Source of the DNA: Betaproteobacteria bacterium UBA1934
GTDB taxonomy: Bacteria; Pseudomonadota; Gammaproteobacteria; Burkholderiales; Rhodocyclaceae
Length of the DNA: 64,000 nt
Direction: 5' to 3'
Assembly (NCBI GenBank): GCA_002337055.1
Contig: DDFG01000004.1
Span: forward strand, 248,001-312,000
Under the pieces are notes generated by a model. That model saw only the letters and a program-made list of their open reading frames with translations, had not been told where the DNA came from and ran no database searches. Shown piece by piece: positions 52,921-62,788 of the stretch. Made by a program: the position numbers and the translations under genes. The number at the start of each line of letters is the position of its first letter. The stretch's first letter is position 1.

Positions 52921-53438
52921 GCGATTTTTTCCCCGGTTGAACACACCACGCCGACACCAGCCCGGCGCAAAAACTGCGGACTGAGCCTGCCTCGCCTTTG
53001 CAGGCGACGCGCCCACAGCGCGCTGCCGCACACACCGGCGAACAGCCCGACCAGACAGGCCAGCATGGTCAGGCCGTCATGTCCGAAAGCCGCTTCGGCC
53101 ACCCCGCCCGCCACAAAAACGCCCGCCAGCGGCAACCCATAAGCCGCCAGCGACCCTTGCCAGAGCGCGGTGGGCGCCACGCCGACCACCACCCGTTCGC
53201 CCAGGCGCAGAGCCACGCTGTCCGGAGGTTGTGGCAGAAAAAAGCGGCGTGCCTCGAGACGGCTGGCAATCGTGCCCATTCCTTTGGCGCCACAGGCGGC
53301 CAGCGAAGCGCATCCGGCGCAACTGGTCCCCTGTTCCGGTTCCAGCCAGACGCCGTTTTCCAGCACAATCACGACGCGGGCGAGGCCCTCGATTTCTTGC
53401 GGCGAAAGCGAGGCAATCTGAGCGTTTGACGACGACAT
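52917..53438 (-). CDS. rseC: RseC/MucC-family protein at the head of the rnf operon
   Basis: The 173-residue protein has an N-terminal cysteine cluster (TSCAGCASLAACGAKGMG), two membrane segments (about 95-120 and 122-145) and a basic tail. RseC homologues associate with Rnf/Rsx. It is the first gene of rseC-rnfABCDGEH and is read from the sigma-54 promoter upstream. Confidence 0.88.
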   Translation of the reverse strand: MSSSNAQIASLSPQEIEGLARVVIVLENGVWLEPEQGTSCAGCASLAACGAKGMGTIASRLEARRFFLPQPPDSVALRLGERVVVGVAPTALWQGSLAAYGLPLAGVFVAGGVAEAAFGHDGLTMLACLVGLFAGVCGSALWARRLQRRGRLSPQFLRRAGVGVVCSTGEKIA

Positions 53439-53473
53439 GGCAGTACAGGCTATGACGAGATACCACCCTCTAG

Positions 53474-53590
53474 GCAGAAGTCATGCCCGTTTTTTGGTTT
53501 TTATCGTTCCCCGCGCCAGTGCTTGCTTGCAGGGCAGCGTGCGCCACAGTGGTGCAAATTGAAAAACGCGACAATGTCGCAAACGTGACA
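53474..53590 (-). promoter_or_regulatory. Putative sigma-54 promoter with NifA site for rseC-rnf
   Basis: On the minus strand GGGCAT-GACTT-CTGC (53488-53474) keeps the GG and GC at correct spacing but departs at three positions. A good NifA site TGTCGCAAACGTGACA lies at 53575-53590. The site could also serve nifL on the other strand. Confidence 0.65.
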
Positions 53591-53676
53591 AACAATCCCT
53601 TCTTCAGGTGTTCATCGGTCGCAAACCCGCGTCATGTCACGTCAACGGCTGATTGATGAGAAATCGCCACGCGTAC

Positions 53677-53691
53677 CGGCATGCTTCGTGC
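53677..53691 (+). promoter_or_regulatory. Possible sigma-54 promoter for nifLA
   Basis: CGGCAT-GCTTC-GTGC has the invariant GG and GC and seven of ten consensus bases. If used, transcription would start near 53702, which would fit the nifL start at 53725 better than 53704. The shared NifA site at 53575 is about 90 bases upstream. Autoregulation of nifLA is inferred from this and is weakly supported. Confidence 0.35.
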
Positions 53692-53703
53692 TCTTTCAGG
53701 CGT

Positions 53704-55230
53704 ATGACTTCCCGGAACCCCACTATGCCGACGTCTGCGGAGAACCGATTGCCCCCAGAATCGTTGCCAGCCGAGGCATATCGTCTGGCGGTTGATCAAT
53801 CCGATCTGGCCATTTCGATTACCGACCTCAGGGCCAATATCCTCTACGCCAACGAAGCGTTCACGCAGACGACGGGGTACACGGCCGACGAGGTGGTTGG
53901 CCGCAACGAGTCGCTACTTTCCAACCACACCACGCCGCGCGTCCTGTATGACGCGATGTGGAACAACCTGAAAGCAGGTAAGCCCTGGAGCGGACGACTG
54001 CTGAACCGACGCAAAAACGGCGATCTCTACCTCGCCGAACTGCACATCACCCCGGTATTCGACACTGCAGGCAAGACTTCACATTTTCTCGGCATGCACC
54101 GGGATATTACCCACCTGCATCGCATCGAGTGCATGGTGCGCAACCAGAAACATCTGATCGAAACCGTGGTCGACTCCGCGCCTTTTGCGGTTTCTTTGCT
54201 GGACAGCAATGGCCGCGTGCTGCTCGACAATCAGGAATACAAAAAACTGGTCACCGATCTGGGCGATGCCGAGCCTGCGCACACCCTGCTCAACCGCCTT
54301 CAGCCGGAGTGGCGCACGGCGCTGGCAGCAGGTTCGTCTACCTGCGCTTTCGCTCAGCGCGAAACGCGCTGGGAACGCGGCGGGCACGCCCGCTGGTTCA
54401 GTTGCACCGCGACCCTGATCGAGGAGCAGGACGCCACAGCCGATACCTTTTTCTGCGGAGCCGTCTCGAACCGGCTATTGCTAACCATTGCCGACACCAC
54501 CAAGCTGCACGCCGAGCAAGAGCGCGGGCGCGAAGCCGCACTGCGCGCCGTACTGGCGGAAGAAGAGCGCAGCGCTGCGATCCGCGAAAGCCTCTCCGCA
54601 GCACTCTTCCGCCTGGAGGGGCCGATGAACGTGATGGAATCGGCAATCAAGCTGATGCATCGCCGCGACCCGGCCAGCGCAGAACTGTTGCAGAATGCCG
54701 TGGACGAGAGCCGCGCGCACATCGACGCCTTGCGCCAGGTCATTCCGCCGCATGACGGCGAAGCCGCCAGCAGCGTCAATCTCAACGAAGTACTGCGCGA
54801 CGTGCTACAAGTGGCAACGCCGGCCCTGCTCGCCGCTGGCATCGTTGTCGACTGGCAACCGACCGCGAACCTGCCGTCCCTGACCGGACGCCCGCTGCAA
54901 CTGCGCGTGCTTTTCAAGGCGCTGGTCGATAACGCCATCGAGGCCATGAGCCGAAAAGGCTGGCAACCGCGGGAACTGATTGTAAGTTCCGGCCGCGAGA
55001 GCAACTGCCTGGTCGTGCGCGTGGTCGACAGCGGCCCAGGACTCGCCGAGGGCGACCAGTTGAGTGCTTTTGAACCCTTTTACACCAGCAAGCCAGGGCA
55101 TCTGGGTACTGGCCTATCTCGCGCACAGCAGGTCGTGGCTGACCACCACGGTTTCATTGACCTGGATAGCCGTACGGGCGGTTGCGTAGTTACCGTCGAA
55201 CTTCCGCTCGACGACGGCCGGGACTGTTAA
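53704..55230 (+). CDS. nifL: NifL, flavoprotein anti-activator of NifA
   Basis: The 508-residue protein has an N-terminal PAS domain of the NifL type (AISITDLRANILYANEAF, GRNESLLSNHTTPR, RRKNGDLYLAELHITPVF, FLGMHRDIT), which binds FAD and senses oxygen; a second PAS (ETVVDSAPFAVSLLD); and a C-terminal GHKL ATPase-like domain (FKALVDNAIEAM, VDSGPGLAEG). A kinase H-box is absent, as known for NifL. Start choices are 53704 and 53725. It is co-transcribed with nifA, 3 bases apart. Confidence 0.93.
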   Translation: MTSRNPTMPTSAENRLPPESLPAEAYRLAVDQSDLAISITDLRANILYANEAFTQTTGYTADEVVGRNESLLSNHTTPRVLYDAMWNNLKAGKPWSGRLLNRRKNGDLYLAELHITPVFDTAGKTSHFLGMHRDITHLHRIECMVRNQKHLIETVVDSAPFAVSLLDSNGRVLLDNQEYKKLVTDLGDAEPAHTLLNRLQPEWRTALAAGSSTCAFAQRETRWERGGHARWFSCTATLIEEQDATADTFFCGAVSNRLLLTIADTTKLHAEQERGREAALRAVLAEEERSAAIRESLSAALFRLEGPMNVMESAIKLMHRRDPASAELLQNAVDESRAHIDALRQVIPPHDGEAASSVNLNEVLRDVLQVATPALLAAGIVVDWQPTANLPSLTGRPLQLRVLFKALVDNAIEAMSRKGWQPRELIVSSGRESNCLVVRVVDSGPGLAEGDQLSAFEPFYTSKPGHLGTGLSRAQQVVADHHGFIDLDSRTGGCVVTVELPLDDGRDC

Positions 55231-55233
55231 AGA

Positions 55234-56835
<1,602 letters not shown>

Positions 56836-57052
56836 CGGATGCTATTTTGGCGGATTTCTAAGTAATTTCGAGCGAGCGCCAGGCGTGAAAATACGCTCGA
56901 ACATCCAACCACATACCTTCCAAAAAAGTATGTGATCGCCAATTGTGCATCTGGTCTTGGATTGCCGCTGTCATTCAGCGCGCGTAGTCGCTTCCAAGCG
57001 AAATTCGGTTTGGGTGTTAAACCAGCGCGACTCCATCATCGCTCCCCAGCAG

Positions 57053-57475
57053 CTAGGATAGCCAGTTCCGAGCAATCCCTTTTCGAGCAAGAAGAACAAG
57101 TCCAATACCAACAATCAGTACGATAGTCTGCATCACCAAAGCCACATTTCCAGCCAATCGCGCCCCGTCGATCAAGACAAATAACCCAAAGTCCTGAACG
57201 ATAATCCCGATTAGCGACAGAACCAACATTGCTAAAGCCCACTTCTTGCGAAGTATTAGTCCAATGCAACCCAACACACCACCAATAACTGCGATGCCAG
57301 TCGCGGCAACGGACCACGCAGCCCGTGAGGCATAAAGAGCCCGCTGCGGCTCAGGCAACTTCGCAACATCATCCGGTGTAAGCCGCAAATCAGCAAAAAA
57401 CGCGATACAACCGAGCAGGTTCCAAAACAAGCCGATCACGGCGATCACTTTAACCCACCGAGGTAAAGCATTCAC
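57053..57475 (-). CDS. Four-segment membrane protein of unknown function
   Basis: The 140-residue protein has four hydrophobic segments (about 8-27, 52-74, 80-101 and 108-131) with a short acidic outside loop after segment 1. I do not recognise the family with certainty; it resembles small proteins annotated as sugar transporters or DUF membrane proteins. Lower GC than its neighbours suggests recent arrival. Flanking 56836-57052 holds no supported feature. Confidence 0.65.
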   Translation of the reverse strand: MNALPRWVKVIAVIGLFWNLLGCIAFFADLRLTPDDVAKLPEPQRALYASRAAWSVAATGIAVIGGVLGCIGLILRKKWALAMLVLSLIGIIVQDFGLFVLIDGARLAGNVALVMQTIVLIVGIGLVLLARKGIARNWLS

Positions 57476-57650
57476 TGCCGCCTCCTCTATTCAAAATATG
57501 TACTTGCGCAACGGGCAACCGCACTATGTACACAAATTACCGTCAATGCGCCGGTTGACAGGTTGTACTCCTTTCGGTTCCTTGTTGGAACAGAGGAAAA
57601 ATCCATAGTCGTAATTTATTCGTGAAGAGAAACACCTACCACAATTCTTT

Positions 57651-57731
57651 TGTCGCCTTTCCCACAATCCAAAGTCTCTCTTTTTCAACAAATTGATTTT
57701 TATACTATTTACTCCTTGGCACAGGCCTTGC
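57651..57731 (+). promoter_or_regulatory. Sigma-54 promoter with NifA and IHF sites for the nifB operon
   Basis: TGGCAC-AGGCC-TTGC (57717-57731) is a perfect -24/-12 element, 35 bases before the GTG start of nifB. The NifA site TGTCGCCTTTCCCACA is at 57651-57666. Between them AATCAATTTGTTG (minus strand, 57686-57698) matches the IHF consensus at all 13 positions. The stretch 57476-57650 holds no gene that I can support. Confidence 0.92.
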
Positions 57732-57765
57732 ACAAGTCCTTGCAAAGCCTTTCAGGAGCGAAACC

Positions 57766-59250
57766 GTGGAACTTCCCGTCATCGGCCGGCCCATCGAGGC
57801 CAAATCCGGATGCAGCGCCAGCGGCTGCGGCACCGCCCCCGATAAACTGGCGCATCTGCCCGACCACATCCGCCTCAAGGTGCAGGATCATCCCTGTTTT
57901 TCCGAGGAGGCGCACCACTACTTCGCGCGCATGCATGTGGCCGTTGCCCCGGCCTGCAACATCCAGTGCAATTACTGCAACCGCAAGTACGACTGCTCCA
58001 ACGAATCGCGCCCGGGCGTGGTCTCCGAAGTGCTGTCGCCGGATCAGGCGATCAAGAAGGTGCTCGCCGTGGCCGCCGAGATTCCGCAAATGTCGGTGCT
58101 CGGCATTGCCGGCCCCGGCGACCCGCTGGCCAACCCGGCACGCACTTTCGAGACCTTTCGCCAGCTTTCCGAAAAAGCACCGGACATCAAGCTCTGTGTC
58201 TCGACCAACGGCCTGCGCCTGCCCGAATTCGCCGATGAAATCGCGCGGCACAACATCGATCACGTCACAATTACCATCAACTGCGTCGATCCCGAGATCG
58301 GCGCCAAAATCTATCCGTGGATCTTCTGGAAGAACCGCCGCATTCGGGGCGTGGTAGCCGCCCGCATCCTGATCGAACAGCAACAGAAAGGCCTGGAAAA
58401 GCTGGTGGCGCTGGGCGTACTGGTCAAGGTCAATTCGGTGATGATCCCCGGCGTCAACGATCAGCACCTCAAGGAAGTCTCGAAAGTCGTCAAGGCCAAG
58501 GGCGCCTTCCTGCACAACGTGATGCCGCTGATCGCCGAGGCCGAGCACGGCACCTATTACGGCCTGATGGGTCAGCGCAGTCCCAACGCGCTTGAACTGC
58601 AAGCCTTGCAGGATGAATGCGCCGGCGACATGACGATGATGCGCCATTGCCGCCAATGCCGCGCCGATGCGGTTGGCCTTCTGGGTGAAGATCGCGGTGC
58701 CGAATTCACACTCGACAAGATCGAGGGACACGAAGTCGACTACGCCGCCGCGATGGTTCGCAGGCAGGAAGTCAAGGCCGGCCTGCTGCAACAGATGCAG
58801 GCCAAGCGTCCCCCCCTGCCACCAGCCGCCCAGAGTATCGTCTTCATGCCCAAGCCGGCCTCCCGCCCTGTATTGATGGCGGTAGCAGCCAAGAACGGCC
58901 TCGTTGCCGAGCATTTCGGCCATGCCCGCGAATTCCTGGTGTATGAGGCATCGTCCGCCGGCGTGCGTTTTGTCGGTCATCGCAAGACCGAGCTGTATTG
59001 CAGTGGCGACGACACCTGCGGCGAGGGCGACAGCGTGCTCGATCGCACCCTGCGGGCGCTTGAGAGTTGCGAAGTCGTGCTGTGCTCGCGCATCGGCTAC
59101 GAGCCCTGGAGCAAGCTCGAAGCCGCCGGTATCCGCCCCAATGCGGAACACGCGATGGAAGAAATCGAGGCGGCGGTGACGGCGGTGTATGAAGAAATGA
59201 AGGCGGCGGGCGACCTGAAACAGGCCCCCGCCGGCAAGAAGGTGGCCTGA
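57766..59250 (+). CDS. nifB: NifB, radical SAM FeMo-cofactor synthase
   Basis: The 494-residue enzyme builds the 8Fe-9S-C precursor NifB-co. The radical SAM motif is C64-x3-C68-x2-C71 (CNIQCNYC). Additional cluster cysteines and AGPGDPLANP follow, and a C-terminal NifX-like carrier domain starts near residue 368 (VAAKNGLVAEHFGHAREFLVYE). The start is GTG with CAGGAGCG upstream, placed well after the sigma-54 promoter. It heads a six-gene operon. Confidence 0.98.
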   Translation: MELPVIGRPIEAKSGCSASGCGTAPDKLAHLPDHIRLKVQDHPCFSEEAHHYFARMHVAVAPACNIQCNYCNRKYDCSNESRPGVVSEVLSPDQAIKKVLAVAAEIPQMSVLGIAGPGDPLANPARTFETFRQLSEKAPDIKLCVSTNGLRLPEFADEIARHNIDHVTITINCVDPEIGAKIYPWIFWKNRRIRGVVAARILIEQQQKGLEKLVALGVLVKVNSVMIPGVNDQHLKEVSKVVKAKGAFLHNVMPLIAEAEHGTYYGLMGQRSPNALELQALQDECAGDMTMMRHCRQCRADAVGLLGEDRGAEFTLDKIEGHEVDYAAAMVRRQEVKAGLLQQMQAKRPPLPPAAQSIVFMPKPASRPVLMAVAAKNGLVAEHFGHAREFLVYEASSAGVRFVGHRKTELYCSGDDTCGEGDSVLDRTLRALESCEVVLCSRIGYEPWSKLEAAGIRPNAEHAMEEIEAAVTAVYEEMKAAGDLKQAPAGKKVA

Positions 59251-59251
59251 C

Positions 59252-59548
59252 ATGGCACTCCGAATTGCTTCCCCCTGTGTCAATTGCTGGGCCTGCGTCG
59301 ATGTCTGCCCGAACGAGGCCATTTACGAAAACAAGCCGCATTTCGCCATCGACCCGGGCAAATGCACCGAATGCCTGGGCGAGTTCGACGATCCGCAATG
59401 TGCCTCGATTTGCCCGGTGGAATGCGCCATCGTCGACAGCGTGGGGCAGCCGCTCAACCCGCCCGGATCGCTGACCGGCATTCCCTTGCCAAAGCTGATC
59501 GAATTTGGCATGGCGCACGCCCATCCGGCCTCGGGAGCACCCGCATGA
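59252..59548 (+). CDS. fdxN: 2[4Fe-4S] ferredoxin of the nifB operon (FdxN-like)
   Basis: The 98-residue ferredoxin has C9-x2-C-x2-C-x3-C19 and an expanded second motif C38-x2-C-x8-C-x3-C54, as in nif FdxN proteins, and a 35-residue C-terminal extension (PGSLTGIPLPKLIEF). Following nifB by 1 base, it probably feeds electrons to NifB, as FdxN does in Azotobacter. Its stop overlaps the next gene's ATG. Confidence 0.92.
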   Translation: MALRIASPCVNCWACVDVCPNEAIYENKPHFAIDPGKCTECLGEFDDPQCASICPVECAIVDSVGQPLNPPGSLTGIPLPKLIEFGMAHAHPASGAPA

Positions 59549-60006
59549 GCACCGTGATTTTTTACGAAAAACCCGGCTGCAAAGGCAATGCGCGGCAAAA
59601 GGCCCTGCTGGCAGCGGCCGGCCATACCGTGCAGGCCAAAAACCTGAAGACCGAAACGTGGACGCGCGAGCGACTCGGCGCCTTCCTGTCTCCGTTGCCG
59701 GTCGCGCAATGGTTCAACCCGAGCGCGCCTGTCGTGCGCGACGGCGAACTCGACCCCACCGCGTTAACGGCAGAGGAAGCGCTGACACTGCTGATCGCCA
59801 ACCCCTTGCTGATCCGGCGCCCCCTGCTGGAAGTGGAAAATGAGCGGCGAGTCGGCTTCGTCGCCTCGGAAATCGATGCCTGGATCGGTCTCAACGGTGT
59901 CGAACTGCCCGCCGACGGTACCGATTTCTGCGCCCATGGCGCCGCCGGACACAGCCACTGTGGCGCGCATGGCGAGGAGCACACGCATGACGCCGAGCCT
60001 GCCTGA
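59545..60006 (+). CDS. ArsC/Spx-like nitrogenase-associated protein (NifO-like)
   Basis: The 153-residue protein has the ArsC/Spx thioredoxin-like fold: VIFYEKPGCKGNARQKALLAAAGH, then LKTETWTRERLGAFLSP and WFNPSAP. The single cysteine replaces the ArsC or Spx pair. In Azotobacter the order nifB-fdxN-nifO-nifQ is known, and this gene has the nifO position. The tail is rich in His and Cys (CAHGAAGHSHCGAHGEEHTH), suggesting metal binding. It overlaps both neighbours. Confidence 0.85.
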   Translation: MSTVIFYEKPGCKGNARQKALLAAAGHTVQAKNLKTETWTRERLGAFLSPLPVAQWFNPSAPVVRDGELDPTALTAEEALTLLIANPLLIRRPLLEVENERRVGFVASEIDAWIGLNGVELPADGTDFCAHGAAGHSHCGAHGEEHTHDAEPA

Positions 60007-61258
60007 CACCGCCGTCGAACTGGCGCCCGGCGTGCATTGGGTGGGCGCGCTCGATCCGCGTCTGCGCGCGTTCGACATCATCCTGGCCACCGCCAACGGC
60101 ACCACCTACAACGCCTACACGGTGCGTGGCGAGCGCGGCGTGGCGGTCATCGACACAGTCAAGGAAAGCTTCGCCGACGATTTCTTCCGGCGCCTCGAAT
60201 CGGTCTGCGATTACGACGAAATCACCACCATCGTCCTCAACCACCTCGAACCCGACCACAGTGGCGCCCTGCCGGAACTGCTGCGCCGCGCGCCGGCCGC
60301 GCGGGTATACCTCTCTACCCGCGCCCAGATCATGCTCAAGGCGCTGCTCAAGCCGGGCGGCGCACTGCCGGCCTATCAGCCAGTAAAGACCGGCGATTCG
60401 GTCGATCTCGGCGGGCGCACCCTGCGCTTTCTCAACACGCCCTATCTGCACTGGCCGGACACGCAATGCACCTGGCTCGCCGAAGAGGGCATGCTCTTTT
60501 CCGGCGACGTGTTTGGCTGCCACTTTTGCGATGCACGGCTGTTCAACGACCGGGTCGGCGACTTTCGCTTCTCATTCGAGTACTACTACGCACACCTGAT
60601 GCGGCCTTTCCGCGAAAACGTACTCGATGCGCTGCAACTGATCGAACCCCTGGCGCCGCGTTTCATCGCCCCGGCGCACGGGCCGCTGCTGCGGCGCAAC
60701 CCGAGTGAATACATCCAGCGCTACCGCGAACTCGCCACGCCACGCCTGACCAATGGCGCAGCGGGCGAGAAGACGCTGCTGATCTTCTACCTTTCCGCCT
60801 ATGGCAACACGCGCAGCATGGCCGAGGCGATCGTCGCCGGAGCCGAAAGCGAACCCGGCGTGCGTGTGTCGCTCTACGACCTGGAGGGCAGCGATCCGGC
60901 CACCTTCATCGATCTGGTCGAAGAAGCCGACGGCCTCGCCTTCGGCAGCCCCACTATCAACGGCGATGCGGTGCGCCCCATCTGGGATCTGCTCGCCTCG
61001 CTCACCTCGGTCAACATTCAGGGCAAACTCGGCGCCGCCTTCGGTTCCTTTGGCTGGAGCGGCGAAGCGGTTCGCCTGATCGAGGATCGCCTGCGCGGCC
61101 TCAAGCTCGAAGTCCCGCTCGAAGGTTTGCGGTTGCGACTGGTGCCGGATACCGGCGAACTCGAACAATGCCGCCAGATGGGCGTCACGCTCGCCCGCCA
61201 TTTGACCGGCAGCACCGAAGGCGCGCTTGACGAAGCCGCCGTGCTGGATACCGCATGA
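59987..61258 (+). CDS. Flavodiiron protein (FprA-like oxygen/NO reductase)
   Basis: The 423-residue protein has a metallo-beta-lactamase domain with the di-iron ligands H-x-E-x-D-H (NHLEPDHSGALPE), CHFCDARLF and APAHGPLL, and a C-terminal flavodoxin domain (STRS-like YGNTRSMAEAIVAG). It reduces O2 or NO to water or N2O using reduced carriers, which could protect nitrogenase. It starts inside the end of the NifO-like gene in the nifB operon. The N-terminal start at 59987 is chosen by overlap and homology. Confidence 0.9.
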   Translation: MTPSLPDTAVELAPGVHWVGALDPRLRAFDIILATANGTTYNAYTVRGERGVAVIDTVKESFADDFFRRLESVCDYDEITTIVLNHLEPDHSGALPELLRRAPAARVYLSTRAQIMLKALLKPGGALPAYQPVKTGDSVDLGGRTLRFLNTPYLHWPDTQCTWLAEEGMLFSGDVFGCHFCDARLFNDRVGDFRFSFEYYYAHLMRPFRENVLDALQLIEPLAPRFIAPAHGPLLRRNPSEYIQRYRELATPRLTNGAAGEKTLLIFYLSAYGNTRSMAEAIVAGAESEPGVRVSLYDLEGSDPATFIDLVEEADGLAFGSPTINGDAVRPIWDLLASLTSVNIQGKLGAAFGSFGWSGEAVRLIEDRLRGLKLEVPLEGLRLRLVPDTGELEQCRQMGVTLARHLTGSTEGALDEAAVLDTA

Positions 61259-61830
61259 ACTGCCCCGATCCGCTCCTGCAACGCCTGTTGCGAGTCGACG
61301 CCCTACTGCGTCTGCCTTGCGACGACGCAGTCGCGGACGACCCCAACCGCAGGCTCTTTGCCAGCCTGCTCACCGGTCAGGCGCTCGGGCAAGGCTGTCT
61401 CGACCGCTGGCTGGGCTGCGGCGAAGCGGCCTGGCGAACCATGGCAACCGCGTTTTTTGGCGGACAGATCGACATGCCTGCCCCTCGCCCGTTGCCGCCC
61501 GCCATTCCGGAATGGAGCGACCTGCAAGGCTTGCTGCTCGAACACCGCGCCGGCTTGCGTGAATCGGAAAACTGGGTGGCCGACATCGTCGCCAGTGCCT
61601 GCGCCGGCAGCGACCACCTCTGGCAGGATCTGGGCCTCACCAATCGCGCCGAACTCTCCTGCCTGATGGTGACCAACTTCCCGACGCTGGCCGCCGCCAA
61701 CACCGGCGACATGAAGTGGAAGAAATTCCTGTATCGCCAGTTCTGCGCGCGAGACGGCATCTATGTCTGCCCCGCGCCATCCTGCGGCGTTTGCGCGGAC
61801 TACGCCCGATGTTTCGGACCCGAGGCCTGA
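61255..61830 (+). CDS. nifQ: NifQ, molybdenum donor for FeMo-cofactor
   Basis: The 191-residue protein has the C-terminal Mo-Fe-S cluster motif C172-x4-C177-x2-C180-x5-C186 (CPAPSCGVCADYARC) and the NifQ segment NTGDMKWKKFLYRQFC. NifQ carries a MoFe3S4 cluster and gives Mo to NifEN/NifH. It overlaps the flavodiiron stop by 4 bases and draG by 22. Confidence 0.94.
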   Translation: MNCPDPLLQRLLRVDALLRLPCDDAVADDPNRRLFASLLTGQALGQGCLDRWLGCGEAAWRTMATAFFGGQIDMPAPRPLPPAIPEWSDLQGLLLEHRAGLRESENWVADIVASACAGSDHLWQDLGLTNRAELSCLMVTNFPTLAAANTGDMKWKKFLYRQFCARDGIYVCPAPSCGVCADYARCFGPEA

Positions 61831-62771
61831 GCGGCGCCGATCCGTTTTTACGCCGCGCGACGACCGCTTCGGCACCGTCGGTCAGGGAACTGCGTCTCAA
61901 CCGCGCCGTGGGCGCCTATCTGGGTCTGGCCGTGGGCGACGCGCTGGGGGCCACGGTCGAATTCATGACCCCCAACGAGATCCGGCACCAGTACGGCGTC
62001 CACCGCGAAATGATCGGCGGCGGCTGGCTCAAGCTCCGACCCGGAAGCGTGACCGACGACACCACCATGGCGCTGGCGCTGGGCGAATCGATTCTGCGGG
62101 CCGGCGGTCGGGTCGACGCGCTGGCGGCCGCCCAGGCTTTCGACGAATGGATGCGCGGCAAACCGGTCGATATCGGCAACACGGTGCGCCGCAACCTGAT
62201 CGGTTTTCGCCGCACCGGCAACCCGGAAGCGCCCGCTTCCGAACACGATGCCGGCAACGGCGCGGCAATGCGCCTGGCGCCGGTTGCCCTGGCCTATCTG
62301 GGCGAACCCGAAGACGACACTTTGGCCGCCGTGCGCGCACAGGCCCACGTCACTCATCACAACGGGCTTTCCGACGCCGGCTGCGAAGCACTGGTAATGA
62401 TGACGCAGGATTTCATCCTCGGCGAGAACGACATCACCGTCTTGCACCTGCGCGCGCACGCACTCGTGGCCCGCTTTCCCGAATACATGTTTCGCGGCAA
62501 ACCCCGGCTCAACCCCAGCGGCTATGTTGTGGATACTTTAGTCGCGGTCTTCCAAGCCCTGTTCGAAACCGAATCCTTCGAGGATTGCCTGGTGAATGTC
62601 GTCAATCGCGGCGGCGACGCCGACACCACCGGCGCCATCGCCGGAATGCTCGCGGGCGCGCGCTACGGAGCCACCGCCATCCCTCGCCGCTGGCTCGACG
62701 CGCTTGACCCGATCATGCGCGACAAATGCCGCACCCAGGCCCGCGCATTGCTGGCCAATTTTCTGGATTAG
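61809..62771 (+). CDS. draG: DraG, ADP-ribosyl-dinitrogenase reductase hydrolase
   Basis: The 320-residue enzyme removes ADP-ribose from NifH and reactivates nitrogenase. The ADP-ribosylglycohydrolase motifs are present: AYLGLAVGDALGATVEF, PGSVTDDTTMALALGESIL, and VVNRGGDADTTGAIAGMLAG with the di-Mn ligands. It is in the nifB operon, 22 kb from draT, whereas the two are adjacent in Azospirillum and Rhodospirillum. The start is the ATG at 61809. Confidence 0.95.
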   Translation: MFRTRGLSGADPFLRRATTASAPSVRELRLNRAVGAYLGLAVGDALGATVEFMTPNEIRHQYGVHREMIGGGWLKLRPGSVTDDTTMALALGESILRAGGRVDALAAAQAFDEWMRGKPVDIGNTVRRNLIGFRRTGNPEAPASEHDAGNGAAMRLAPVALAYLGEPEDDTLAAVRAQAHVTHHNGLSDAGCEALVMMTQDFILGENDITVLHLRAHALVARFPEYMFRGKPRLNPSGYVVDTLVAVFQALFETESFEDCLVNVVNRGGDADTTGAIAGMLAGARYGATAIPRRWLDALDPIMRDKCRTQARALLANFLD

Positions 62772-62788
62772 ACCGGCGAAACTGCCTC

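Noticed and set aside
56932..57126. 64-residue plus-strand frame between nifA and the membrane protein gene
   Set aside because: It has no domain, no ribosome site, and ends inside the opposite-strand membrane protein gene.
57524..57745. 73-residue minus-strand frame upstream of nifB
   Set aside because: It overlaps the NifA, IHF and sigma-54 elements of nifB and has no ribosome site or family.
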